The translations under genes and the position numbers were made by a program. DNA of 45,345 nt from positions 1 through 45,345 of the IMG/VR virus record IMGVR_UViG_3300017963_000098; one strand, given 5' to 3'. Shown here piece after piece: positions 1 to 7,986 of this stretch (position 1 is the first letter of the stretch; each line of letters starts with the position of its first letter). The notes below the pieces were generated by a model. The model did no database searches. It saw nothing but the letters and a program-made list of their open reading frames with translations, and was not told the DNA's origin. The stretch comes from a virus.

Positions 1-34
1 ATGGCATGCAAGAGGTCGTGGGTTCGAATCCCAT
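1..34 (+). repeat. attL: attL core, direct repeat with right end
   Basis: The first 34 bases are identical to the last 34 bases of the window (45312-45345). The repeat starts in the anticodon loop of a tRNA-Ala gene and runs through the variable loop and T arm. The integrase gene begins about 120 bases away, the usual position of attL next to int. The true repeat may be longer on the right, because the window stops there. Confidence 0.9.
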
Positions 35-42
35 AGGCTCCA
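1..42 (+). tRNA. 3' part of tRNA-Ala(GGC), integration target
   Basis: Read as a tRNA, bases 1-7 form the anticodon loop ATGGCAT with anticodon GGC. They are followed by stem strand GCAAG, variable loop AGGTC, T arm GTGGG-TTCGAAT-CCCAT, acceptor strand AGGCTCC and discriminator A at base 42. U70 in the acceptor strand would form the G3-U70 identity pair of tRNA-Ala. The A32-U38 loop pair is a known trait of bacterial tRNA-Ala(GGC). CCA is not encoded. The 5' half lies outside the window, so the gene is only seen in part; the integrated phage would restore an intact tRNA here. Confidence 0.85.
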
Positions 43-46
43 TTGC

Positions 47-71
47 TAAAGCTTTGCGTAACAAAGCTTTA
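47..71 (+). terminator. Hairpin directly after tRNA-Ala
   Basis: TAAAGCTTTG and CAAAGCTTTA form a perfect 10-bp inverted repeat with a 5-base loop, starting 5 bases after the tRNA 3' end. There is no clear T-run, so it may be a weak terminator, a processing signal, or a pair of integrase-binding sites. Because it lies inside attL it is phage DNA, meaning the phage supplies a new 3' flank for the host tRNA. Confidence 0.5.
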
Positions 72-156
72 CACTTCAAACACTTTTTGCTGCTTATACT
101 TGAAAATGGTTTTATAACCAAAATTGCGGAATCGAGTTATAAAAAGGAGTATAAGC

Positions 157-1338
157 ATGGACAATTATCAAGGCACTATCTATCTAAATCATGGTCGATA
201 TTGGTGGAAGGTTCGACTGCCCGGACAATCAAAGTGCAGCTATATAGCACTGCGACCTAAAGGCTCAAGGTTTGCTACAAAGGATAAAAAACTCGCGGAG
301 ATGCTCGCTTCTGAAATATGGGATAAGCACTTGAGAGAGCGAAAGCCAGAAACATGGGACGGAAGATTAACAACGCTTGTTCAACTGTACAATCAACATA
401 ATCAAGAATACTACCTATCACCATCGAAAGAAGCTGTTAATATCGGATATGCGATATTTGCACTCGCTGATTATTATCAGGAATTACTTGCAGATGACCT
501 GACACCTCTCCAACTGAAAGAATTCAGAGAGCACATTATTGACAACCACTCTTTGAGCAGGTCTGTAATCAATCGCAGGATTGGCATGATTAAGCGAATG
601 TATAAATGGGCGGCTTCTGAAATGTTGGTCTCAATACATACTTACCGTGCTTTAGAGACAGTCGAGGGACTTCGTAGAGGCCGCACGGTAGCCAGAGAAG
701 GTCGAACGGTTAGACCGATTAGTATTGAGGCCATAGAGGCTGTTCTGGGCGTTGTAACGCCTATCATAGCGGATATGATAAAGATTCAGCTATTAACTGG
801 TATGCGGCCGGGAGAACTTGTCCAGATGCGACCTTGCGATATAGACCGTAGCGGTCCAACAATCTGGGTCTATAAACCAGAACATCACAAGACAGCTTTT
901 CACGGACACCAAAGATTTATTCCCATGGGACCGAAAGCTCAGGCTATACTTGCACCATATCTGCTTAGGATAAAAACTGATTATTGTTTTAAGCCTACTG
1001 TCTCAAACATACAGGCACGCCAGAGAAGGCACAAGAAGCGAAAAACTCCTCTGTCCTGTGGAAACAGACCTGGCACCAACAATAGAGGCATACAACAGTT
1101 TAATGAATGTTTCGATACTAATAGTTATCGCAAGGCGATTACAAGAGCTTGTAAAGCAGCTAAGGTTGAGAGGTGGTACCCTCATCAGCTAAGACATACG
1201 GCAGCGACAGATATTCGCAGAGAATTCGGCCTTGACGCAGCAAGAGCAGTCCTCGGCCATAGGTCTCCGGCCATAACAGAAGTATATGCAGAATTGGACT
1301 TGGCAAAGGCTGAAAAAGTAGCTAAAATGATGGGGTAG
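157..1338 (+). CDS. int: Tyrosine recombinase / phage integrase
   Basis: This 393-residue site-specific recombinase catalyses integration and excision at the tRNA-Ala att site. The C-terminal catalytic domain shows the family residues: R217 in LLTGMRPGE, a probable K245, H343 and R346 in PHQLRH, H368 in LGHRS and the nucleophile Y377 in TEVYAE. Residues 1-60 resemble an arm-binding domain and about 75-175 a core-binding SAM-like domain. I chose the ATG at 157 because AAAAAGGAG lies 8 bases upstream; an in-frame ATG at 124 has no ribosome-binding site. It lies beside attL and is transcribed away from it. The length is normal and the gene looks intact. Confidence 0.95.
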   Translation: MDNYQGTIYLNHGRYWWKVRLPGQSKCSYIALRPKGSRFATKDKKLAEMLASEIWDKHLRERKPETWDGRLTTLVQLYNQHNQEYYLSPSKEAVNIGYAIFALADYYQELLADDLTPLQLKEFREHIIDNHSLSRSVINRRIGMIKRMYKWAASEMLVSIHTYRALETVEGLRRGRTVAREGRTVRPISIEAIEAVLGVVTPIIADMIKIQLLTGMRPGELVQMRPCDIDRSGPTIWVYKPEHHKTAFHGHQRFIPMGPKAQAILAPYLLRIKTDYCFKPTVSNIQARQRRHKKRKTPLSCGNRPGTNNRGIQQFNECFDTNSYRKAITRACKAAKVERWYPHQLRHTAATDIRREFGLDAARAVLGHRSPAITEVYAELDLAKAEKVAKMMG

Positions 1339-1362
1339 TGTACTTTTTTGGGGATTCTAATT

Positions 1363-1524
1363 ATGTCAGAAACAAAAGAAGAAATGATTTCAGATATTAT
1401 AGAATTGCTTAACGAACTCCCAGCCGAAATTATTACGAAAATGCTTAATATCTTGGAAACCTATGGTTGCACGCAAGAGTCTATGAAAAAAATAGACGAG
1501 CTCCTTACAAACAATGAACGCTGA
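1363..1524 (+). CDS. Small acidic helical protein, 53 aa
   Basis: This unrecognised 53-residue protein is rich in E, L, I and K, with two predicted amphipathic helices and no membrane segment. Its stop codon lies inside the start of the next gene (11-base overlap, ATGAACGCTGA), which suggests translational coupling. The pair follows the integrase in the same direction. The acidic helical nature and the coupling would suit a partner or inhibitor of the 229-residue protein, but no family is recognised. Confidence 0.6.
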   Translation: MSETKEEMISDIIELLNELPAEIITKMLNILETYGCTQESMKKIDELLTNNER

Positions 1525-2203
1525 AATAAAACTACAATTTTACCGAACGTCCAGAAACGCTCGCAAACTGAAGCGTATAGTTCAAGGTTTCAGCATTAAG
1601 CATTTACCTGAAGAGCTTGATGAACCTTGTCATATCATCATCAACAACCAGTCCAGTATTGAAGATTTCAAGTCGCTGGTTTACTTCTGGGGTATCATCA
1701 AGAAGTACAAAGACACAGTGATGTTTGCCAACAATCGAATGCTGACCAGAGAACAGACCGAGGGTATATTCAATTGGATAAGATGCTATTGCAACCACGA
1801 ATATTTCCCAGACCAGCAGGACTATTGCTGTATAAGTCCGGGCTTTAAGGATATTCACGGTTGGGGGTGCAAGTGGCTCCATTCAATTATGCGACACGGC
1901 AGATTTGGCAGGCACAAAGGCGTTCATTGGTACAGAGTAGGCCCCTTTGACGGCCAAGTGCAGTTTATAGATAAGCAGGACATCAAGGATAAGCTCACAG
2001 CTGAAGCCGATTCCAAGTGCTTACAGCTATGCCCTTTCTTTTCGCTTCAAAAGGCCTTTCGATATATTGACCAGCTCCCAGACCAGATAGACCCCAAAGT
2101 CGATATGGAATGGGAATACGACTCATCTGAAGAGCCCGAAAGCAAGTTCGAAATTATTGGGGTAAGACCCAAGCAAACAGGTATATTTGACCTGATGTTT
2201 TAG
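1514..2203 (+). CDS. Unknown 229-aa protein beside integrase
   Basis: I do not recognise this protein. It has a basic N-terminus, a Cys/His/Trp-rich centre (about residues 85-135, with CNHEYF, DYCC, GWGCKWLHSIMRHGRFGRH) and an acidic tail. The central residues could bind metal. It is translationally coupled to the 53-residue gene upstream and is the last gene before the insertion sequence. Genes in this position, between int and the end of the structural operon, are often accessory (superinfection exclusion, defence or host-modifying), but nothing in the sequence proves such a role. Confidence 0.65.
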   Translation: MNAEIKLQFYRTSRNARKLKRIVQGFSIKHLPEELDEPCHIIINNQSSIEDFKSLVYFWGIIKKYKDTVMFANNRMLTREQTEGIFNWIRCYCNHEYFPDQQDYCCISPGFKDIHGWGCKWLHSIMRHGRFGRHKGVHWYRVGPFDGQVQFIDKQDIKDKLTAEADSKCLQLCPFFSLQKAFRYIDQLPDQIDPKVDMEWEYDSSEEPESKFEIIGVRPKQTGIFDLMF

Positions 2204-2209
2204 TTCTTA

Positions 2210-2216
2210 TCTATAT
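2210..2216. repeat. 7-bp target site duplication, left copy
   Basis: TCTATAT lies directly before the left inverted repeat of the insertion sequence and recurs at 3286-3292 directly after the right inverted repeat. Confidence 0.8.
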
Positions 2217-2266
2217 GAGCCTGTCCGATGAGAAACGGTGAAAATTGCATATAATAGCATAAAAAC

Positions 2267-2313
2267 GGCCGAAGACCTCCAAAGAACAAGGTTTTTATTG
2301 GAGGATTTCGGCC
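2267..2313 (+). promoter_or_regulatory. Hairpin hiding the transposase ribosome-binding site
   Basis: Two 7-bp stems, GGCCGAA/TTCGGCC (2267-2273 with 2307-2313) and CCTCCAA/TTGGAGG (2276-2282 with 2298-2304), form a bipartite hairpin ending right before the ATG at 2314. The Shine-Dalgarno GGAGG (2300-2304) is inside the stem. This is the known arrangement by which some insertion sequences prevent transposase translation from read-through transcripts. Confidence 0.75.
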
Positions 2314-3259
2314 ATGTACGAACTGATAGTTATTATCGACAAAATGTTGCGTAGACTCAAAAATCGAGAAGGAAAAAGGGCGGAATGTGAGCCGGATTCT
2401 GTGTACAGTGACTGGTTGATCATCAAACTCTGGCTGATTTGTGCATTGGAAGGCTGGACGGTTAACGTATTGTATGCCAAACTGCGGCGGGAAAAAAATC
2501 TTTTGCGTCGTCGCTATCACCTGCCCAACCGTCTGCCATCTCGCAGTACGGTTTATCATCGGCTGCGGCAGCGAAGTCTGCGGTATCGCCTGTGTGAGTT
2601 TTTTCATGAAAGCACGCGTTATGCGTTGGGCTTGTCTGGGCAGGAAGAAACCCACATAATGGCTATAGACCTGACAGCGTTGAACGCTTCTGCAAGTGAT
2701 CCCGGAGCGGCATGGGGCTATCGGGCCGCAAACGAGGTTTTCTGGGGTTATAAGCTGGGTTTGGTGGTAACCCAAAGCGGCATCCCGCTGGCCTTTAGAC
2801 TGGTCCCGGCTAACCTCGTCGAAAGTCATGTCAGTGTGCCGTTGTTGACTGAATCGGCACAGCGTTTGAAAGAAACATCTCGTTCGTGTGATTATATTCC
2901 GGCGGATAAAGGCTTCGATGCGGAGAAGAATTATCGAACCGCGTCGAAAAAACTGCATGCTCTGCTGGTTTGCCCAGGACGCAGGAAGAAGAAAAAACGG
3001 GTAAAACAATCGTACAAAGGCTGTCGCCTTTGCGCAAACTAAACTCGGCACCTCCATCTTTGGCCGACGCACCATTGTAGAACAAGTCAACGGTCAATTG
3101 AAAGACTCCTTTGGTATGGAAAAAATTCCCAGGTATATTTCAGGTCGGCGTTGTGTGCAGCGATGGTGTATGGGCAAGCTGATATTTTACAGCCTGGCTC
3201 TGATCGCCAACCGTCTGAAAGGCTACTATAACCGTCAATTAAAGGCATTAGCCGCATGA
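2314..3259 (+). pseudogene. Frameshifted DDE transposase
   Basis: The first open frame runs 2314-3042 and ends with a stop. The C-terminal part continues in the +1 frame from about 3005 to the stop at 3259. Catalytic D119 lies in AIDLTALNAS, D198 in ADKGFD and the third acid in RRTIVEQVNGQLK, which fits the R(3)E(6)K part of the IS4-type signature. The break falls between the second D and the E, so neither frame alone holds the full triad. The frame change needed is +1, so the A6 run at 2992-2997 would not repair it by usual -1 slippage. Inactivation is the simplest reading. Confidence 0.82.
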
Positions 3260-3285
3260 ATTACGTCTCTTTATCGGACAGGCTC

Positions 3286-3292
3286 TCTATAT
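3286..3292. repeat. 7-bp target site duplication, right copy
   Basis: TCTATAT, identical to 2210-2216, directly flanks the right inverted repeat of the insertion sequence. Confidence 0.8.
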
Positions 3293-3316
3293 ATCAAGCT
3301 AAGTTATTAACCTTGG

Positions 3317-3718
3317 TTAAGCATCACGCTCTTTGCCAATCAATTCCATTGTGCATGTAAGGGCTGAACCCTCTGCAGTGGTTATTTCGTATGCAAATTC
3401 ATCGCCCGCATCAAAGGTCACACCCTTGGCAGGCGTAGCACTTGGTATTGGCATACAGGTGCAAAAATCACCGGCAGCAGAGATATTTGTTAATGTTTGG
3501 TTACCCAAAAATTCATCGCAGGAACCGCCGCTTTTTCCGAATGTTATTACCGCTGCACTACATCCAGCAGAGAAAGAATGCAAAATAACCATAGCAGGTT
3601 CCATCTTCTTGCCGGTTGGTGTAGCGTATAATACACCTTCTGTATCAGCCGCTGCATTAAGGTCGCAGTTTTCAACACTTGCAAGCATTGATAATGTTTT
3701 TTCTTTTGCTCTTGCCAT
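3317..3718 (-). CDS. Phage protein of unknown function, 133 aa (tail end of structural operon)
   Basis: This is the last gene of the leftward structural block. It is a 133-residue, Cys-containing, beta-rich protein with Ala/Gly/Thr-rich composition and no signal peptide. An AAAGGAG sequence lies about 9 bases before the ATG. Its place after the tail-tip gene suggests a small virion or tail-tip accessory protein, for example a decoration protein. No family is recognised. It ends 31 bases from the insertion sequence, so the operon's natural terminator may have been separated from it. Confidence 0.65.
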   Translation of the reverse strand: MARAKEKTLSMLASVENCDLNAAADTEGVLYATPTGKKMEPAMVILHSFSAGCSAAVITFGKSGGSCDEFLGNQTLTNISAAGDFCTCMPIPSATPAKGVTFDAGDEFAYEITTAEGSALTCTMELIGKERDA

Positions 3719-3732
3719 TTTTTCATACTCCT

Positions 3733-3966
3733 TTAAGCATAAAGTAGAACTTCACCATTATAAGTTAAAACTTCCGTTGTCGTTTTATTCACTGATAAAC
3801 CATCCAATAGATAATCACCGCCATCATCGTCCCAGATTAAGGGGTCACGAGCTTCGGCCAGTAATCGGTCAATATCATCTGCTATGCCATTCCAGATAGC
3901 CATCCAGTTTTCACAACCGTCATCTGCTTTGGGGAAATTAAAATTAGTCGTATAACTTACAGTCAT
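3733..3966 (-). CDS. Small tail-associated protein, 77 aa
   Basis: This 77-residue protein starts MTVSYTTNFNFPK and contains a WDDDGGDYLLDG segment. A short protein with a YTTN-F-KP-type start next to the tail-tip or fibre gene is common in siphoviruses, where it may connect or decorate the tail tip. AAAGGA lies 9 bases before the start. Role inferred from position only. Confidence 0.65.
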   Translation of the reverse strand: MTVSYTTNFNFPKADDGCENWMAIWNGIADDIDRLLAEARDPLIWDDDGGDYLLDGLSVNKTTTEVLTYNGEVLLYA

Positions 3967-3979
3967 AATTGCTGTTCCT

Positions 3980-6900
3980 TTAATTATTAGTTACTGTTAT
4001 TTGATGCTCGCTCCATGTCCTTAAAGTGCGTCTTGGTAATACTTTTATCACAGCTGATGTTTCACCGGCCAAGTCAGTTGCTTTGTCAATAGTTGCTAAT
4101 TGTGCGGTTGCTGCAATGCTCCGTTGACCTATATGTGTACCGTCCGTCTTTTCAAAAACCAAATCTATAGCTTGCAGCTCACTATCAGCCAGCCAGTTAC
4201 CTGCAGGCACACCATTACCACCGACAAGCTCAGCTTCATCATCACCGTATCGCCATTCCGGATAATCTTCATTAAGGTCAGCTCCACCTTGATTAGCACC
4301 GGAGCCTTTCTGTCCTGGCAGATTCCAATACAGCATAAAACTCGAACCGTTGTAAGTAGTAATTTCTCGGCCATAATCATTTTCGCCACTCGTTAATCTA
4401 AGCAGTGAGACTCCCATCGGTCTTTGATACCAACCTTCGATTAAATGCGAATAGGTAGTTACGCTGCTTATGTTCTGAATCTGGCCGCCATAGAAAGCAA
4501 CTGCTTTGAAATATAGTGTTTTGCCAATATCTTCCGGCCTGTAAACATAGGTAAAATTGTTGTCGAGTGTAACGAATGTTTCTCCACTTGCATGTGCAAC
4601 CGGATCGGTACCGAATAGCCCTCTAATAAGCCCTGTAATTCGCCACACGCCCTCTGTAGAGGTTTCTTCACAGGTTTTGTATGCTATTATCTCATCGCCG
4701 ATTTTAGCCAGTTTGAGATTGTTGAAAAACTGCTGGTCTGTGATAGCTGTATCCAAATCAGTTACCGTATCAATATCAACAAGGAAAGATTCGCCAGCTG
4801 AATGAGTAACTGCCGTATGGGCTGGTAAATTGCTCTGTAACGTTCCCGCTGAATTAGCATCACCACCTGTAATCCCGTCAATGCCACATCTGCCAACAAG
4901 GTCATAGCTGCTACCATCATAACTTCTGTAAATATCCCAGCCATTGACATATTGATTACCGGGTGTGATTGATAGATACAACCTTGATTCGTTTACATCC
5001 TCACGGAATGCAATTTGAGAATTCGCTAAAGTTGGAGCTTCGCTTTGTGTATGAGTAGTTTGCTGTGTGCTCCATGTTATATCAGGGTATAATTCGCTGC
5101 CATCCTCGACTGCCTCAATATCCAGCCAGCGTCCATTTGGATGGTCATTGATAGATGTGATGCGAACTTTCTGGCTATCAAGTCCCAAATCCTCATCGGT
5201 GAGTGTTACAACATCGCCACGCTCAAGCGGCATGTATTCGTAGCTCAAGGCAAAACTGAAAGTGCGTTTGCGATATAGTGAATCGATTAGCAGTCTGTAA
5301 GCCATCTTCTGAGCAAGGTCGGCATTGGTTATACCTTCAAGATTGACCGTCTTTTTTCGTTCACCTGTTCTTCTAATGTCAGCTTCGGCCTTGGCAACTG
5401 CTACGGCACAATCATAATTATTATCCCTGTCTGTCCATGTAACCTCAATGCGATTATATGTATCGGCATATTTTCTCACCTGAACCTTTAACGGCGGTGC
5501 CGGATTTTCTTCATCGCCAACAGCAAAATCGTCTGTTGTTAGATTGACAGGAGTGCCATTGATTTCAACAACATCTTCATCTCTGAATACGCCAAGTTTG
5601 AGACTGCCAGCATCCGTCCATCGAAAACCTGCGAAATGAGAGTTGACATAGTCCACACAGTCAAGCCAAGATTTCTGCTGACTAAAGTTGATACTTAATT
5701 TTATATCTTGCTCGATACAATAATTGAGAACCGAGTTATATTTGTCCTCGTTAAGAATGCTATCCTTACCGAGTCTTTCCATAACGGTTTTTACGATGTC
5801 AGGTGGATACATATCGTAGGCAGGCGATATGAAATATGATATGGGTACAGCTGCTGCTCTACATGGCAATTCAGCCCAATAGCTAATCGGAAATGCGGTG
5901 CCTGTAGTAACTGTTCTTTTTTGAGTCAAATCGCTTAGCCAGTGTTCTCTAACATTACCTGCTTTATTACTTGCGTAGCAAACAAGCAAAACGCTCCCCG
6001 CTATCATTATGGTGCTCATTTGGGAATCAGGATATACCCAAGATTCATGCCTGGCATCACCCCGAGCTACTTCGGTTACTTCTAACTCAGCACCAAGTAT
6101 TCCACTTGTGATGGCAACTGAATACTTTGATATGTTAGTTCCATCTGAGCGAGTATCGCCAGCGACATACAGATACGTGCCATCAGTACAGATTGCATAA
6201 GCCTTTTTGCTGGTGTCCGAATCCCATTTTACACCTGCCCACGCTTCCGTACTCAGATTAAAAACAGAAATAGTACAACCGCTGGCCGAAGGCCATGTTC
6301 TGTTTATGGCAGCAAAACATCCTATCTCACCTGCATAACATGAGTTGTCTATTCCTTGAAAATATTCTGTTTCAGGATCGCCAGAAAATCCAGTACCACC
6401 CACATAACCTAAACGGTCACCATCGAAATTCTCTACTCCCCAAGTTTTAGAGGTTTGTAGTTCAGGAGGAACATGCCAAGCATTCATCGCTACAGCTTCC
6501 TGAATTGTGAACTCCTCATTATCGTTGACGATATACTCATGATAAGAGTAAGGTGCATTAGCCCCGGATAAAAGCTCCATATCAACCAGCTCGCCGGTGT
6601 GAGAGTTCCATTTGACATAGTATCTCAGATTATTTGGATATGAACATAACACATTTGCATAGATATAATTGCCGTCTTTTGAAAATTGACAGCTATGAAC
6701 ATACCAAGTACTTGTATCCAAAGCCAAAAGCGGGGCTATATCGCATACTACTTCGGTATCAGTCCCGTCATAATTATAAATCTTAACGCAAGTTGAATCT
6801 CCACCCCCAAAGGTGAAAACACAGGCATATCTGCCATCTCTTGCAACATCGCAGGATTGGCAGCCAGTATTAGGCAAAGTATGAGTTCGTATGGTCGAAC

Positions 6901-7549
6901 CATCCCTATCCTTTACAACTAAACTGCCATTGCTGGGTATGTACAGATAATCACTGTCTACCTCACCGCTGCTTAACTCAAAAACAAAGTTTGGTATTTG
7001 CTCTGTATTGCCGAGTTCGTAATTATCGAACCATGCACAGGCATAGTTTTTGTACTCAGCATAATCCTTGCCGATGATAGTGCTTATTCCTGAATTGTCG
7101 TTGCCGTCAAACCATGTAAAATCAGTTAGGCTTATTTCAGTTTTACCCGCCCATGCCCTGCGGATATTAGCTGGTCCTTCGCAGACGCAAATTAGAAAAG
7201 ACCTGCGATAACGAGTTTCATAAGTTTTTGATTCACCGCCTCCACCGCCCTTACCACCACCTCCACCAGACGAATGTGCTACGACATAAGGCACTGCATC
7301 GGCAGCATAGATAATGTTACCTGCAGTTCGTATAGTACCCCTTATATACGATATAGGTGTTCCTTTCTGTGCGGTTTGCACAGGATACTTGGCAAGCTCT
7401 GGCATTTCGACTTTCGACTTCTGGGGGAAAATCATATTACCAAGAATCGAACCACCCATGAAACCAATTGCCCCGCCAATACCGGGCAGTATGGCATTGC
7501 CAATTAACGCTCCACCTATTGATACAGCTAATCTGCCCCAGCTACTCAT
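3980..7549 (-). CDS. Tail-tip / central fibre protein (GTA host-specificity type) with propeller-like insertion
   Basis: At 1189 residues this is probably the tail hub and receptor-contact protein. Residues 8-40 form a Gly/Ile-rich hydrophobic segment typical of lambda J and GTA tail-tip proteins, followed by a PVQTAQKGTPISYIRGT motif and a Gly-rich linker at about 94-105. About residues 195-570 do not look like the hub. They hold repeated beta-strand units (DVARDGRYACVFTF, CQFSKDGNYIYANV, DGTYLYVAGDTRSDGT) like a WD/YVTN beta-propeller. The hub resumes at about 575 with a phage-tail domain (SWLDCVDYVNSHFAGFRWT, YMPLERGDVVTL) and ends in fibronectin-like segments. It follows the NlpC/P60 gene by 8-base overlap, the standard order. 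Confidence 0.85.
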   Translation of the reverse strand: MSSWGRLAVSIGGALIGNAILPGIGGAIGFMGGSILGNMIFPQKSKVEMPELAKYPVQTAQKGTPISYIRGTIRTAGNIIYAADAVPYVVAHSSGGGGGKGGGGGESKTYETRYRRSFLICVCEGPANIRRAWAGKTEISLTDFTWFDGNDNSGISTIIGKDYAEYKNYACAWFDNYELGNTEQIPNFVFELSSGEVDSDYLYIPSNGSLVVKDRDGSTIRTHTLPNTGCQSCDVARDGRYACVFTFGGGDSTCVKIYNYDGTDTEVVCDIAPLLALDTSTWYVHSCQFSKDGNYIYANVLCSYPNNLRYYVKWNSHTGELVDMELLSGANAPYSYHEYIVNDNEEFTIQEAVAMNAWHVPPELQTSKTWGVENFDGDRLGYVGGTGFSGDPETEYFQGIDNSCYAGEIGCFAAINRTWPSASGCTISVFNLSTEAWAGVKWDSDTSKKAYAICTDGTYLYVAGDTRSDGTNISKYSVAITSGILGAELEVTEVARGDARHESWVYPDSQMSTIMIAGSVLLVCYASNKAGNVREHWLSDLTQKRTVTTGTAFPISYWAELPCRAAAVPISYFISPAYDMYPPDIVKTVMERLGKDSILNEDKYNSVLNYCIEQDIKLSINFSQQKSWLDCVDYVNSHFAGFRWTDAGSLKLGVFRDEDVVEINGTPVNLTTDDFAVGDEENPAPPLKVQVRKYADTYNRIEVTWTDRDNNYDCAVAVAKAEADIRRTGERKKTVNLEGITNADLAQKMAYRLLIDSLYRKRTFSFALSYEYMPLERGDVVTLTDEDLGLDSQKVRITSINDHPNGRWLDIEAVEDGSELYPDITWSTQQTTHTQSEAPTLANSQIAFREDVNESRLYLSITPGNQYVNGWDIYRSYDGSSYDLVGRCGIDGITGGDANSAGTLQSNLPAHTAVTHSAGESFLVDIDTVTDLDTAITDQQFFNNLKLAKIGDEIIAYKTCEETSTEGVWRITGLIRGLFGTDPVAHASGETFVTLDNNFTYVYRPEDIGKTLYFKAVAFYGGQIQNISSVTTYSHLIEGWYQRPMGVSLLRLTSGENDYGREITTYNGSSFMLYWNLPGQKGSGANQGGADLNEDYPEWRYGDDEAELVGGNGVPAGNWLADSELQAIDLVFEKTDGTHIGQRSIAATAQLATIDKATDLAGETSAVIKVLPRRTLRTWSEHQITVTNN

Positions 7550-7985
7550 AACACCTCAACTTTTGTTCATTGAATCTGTAAACAGCTTTACTTTTTTTTG
7601 CCCAAGGCCGAAATGAACTTATCTGCACATGGCCGGATTTTTTCCAGCAGTGAATAAACATTTGATTTTCGAGAACTATTCCGATATGAGCCGGATATTC
7701 TTGTTCTTCATATTGAAACAAAACAATATCACCAGCCATGGCAGGGCCGGTGATTTTATCAGCTACCCTTGAGATTTCTTCCTCGATGTGATTATCAGCC
7801 ATGCCATGCATGTTCCAGTCTTTAGGATACAGTCGCATCTTGTAACTTTTCATGTAGCCTAAAGCCTGCATGACCCCGATAATCAAACCAGTACAGTCAC
7901 AGCCGAATTTGCTTTTGCTGCGATGCTGATATGGCACGCCCAGCCATCGCTTGGATTCTTCAACTATTTTTTCGTTAAGCGTCAT
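7542..7985 (-). CDS. NlpC/P60 tail peptidase
   Basis: This 147-residue cysteine peptidase of the NlpC/P60 family probably cuts peptidoglycan cross-links during DNA entry, at the tail tip. The catalytic Cys31 is in FGCDCTGL, the His100 in YPAHIGIVL and a third polar residue is H112 in FIHCW. The ATG at 7985 starts 1 base after the stop of the DUF2163 gene and gives the usual family length; longer in-frame starts would overlap that gene. The context (DUF2460, DUF2163, NlpC, tail tip) is the canonical GTA/siphovirus tail-tip module. It is a virion component, not a typical lysis endolysin. Confidence 0.92.
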   Translation of the reverse strand: MTLNEKIVEESKRWLGVPYQHRSKSKFGCDCTGLIIGVMQALGYMKSYKMRLYPKDWNMHGMADNHIEEEISRVADKITGPAMAGDIVLFQYEEQEYPAHIGIVLENQMFIHCWKKSGHVQISSFRPWAKKSKAVYRFNEQKLRCYE

Positions 7986-7986
7986 A

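Larger units (their letters stand above)
2217..3285 (+). mobile_element. Insertion sequence, 1069 bp, DDE transposase type
   Basis: The element is bounded by 13-bp perfect inverted repeats (GAGCCTGTCCGAT at 2217-2229 and its complement at 3273-3285) and a 7-bp target duplication TCTATAT. It carries one transposase gene of the IS4/IS5 superfamily, now frameshifted. It lies in the convergent gap between the 229-aa gene (ends 2203) and the last tail gene (ends 3317), so it breaks no recognised gene. The intact duplication and repeats point to recent arrival. The exact IS family cannot be fixed without a database. Confidence 0.92.

Noticed and set aside
2980-3042. Programmed -1 frameshift at the A6 run of the transposase
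   Set aside because: The C-terminal part lies in the +1 frame, and that frame has a stop at 3002 after the A6 run, so -1 slippage there cannot join the parts.
2200-3090. Long open frame on the minus strand across the insertion sequence
   Set aside because: It is antisense to the transposase, whose catalytic motifs are clear on the plus strand.
7542-7985. NlpC/P60 protein as the lysis endolysin
   Set aside because: It lies between DUF2163 and the tail-tip gene, the usual place for the tail peptidase.
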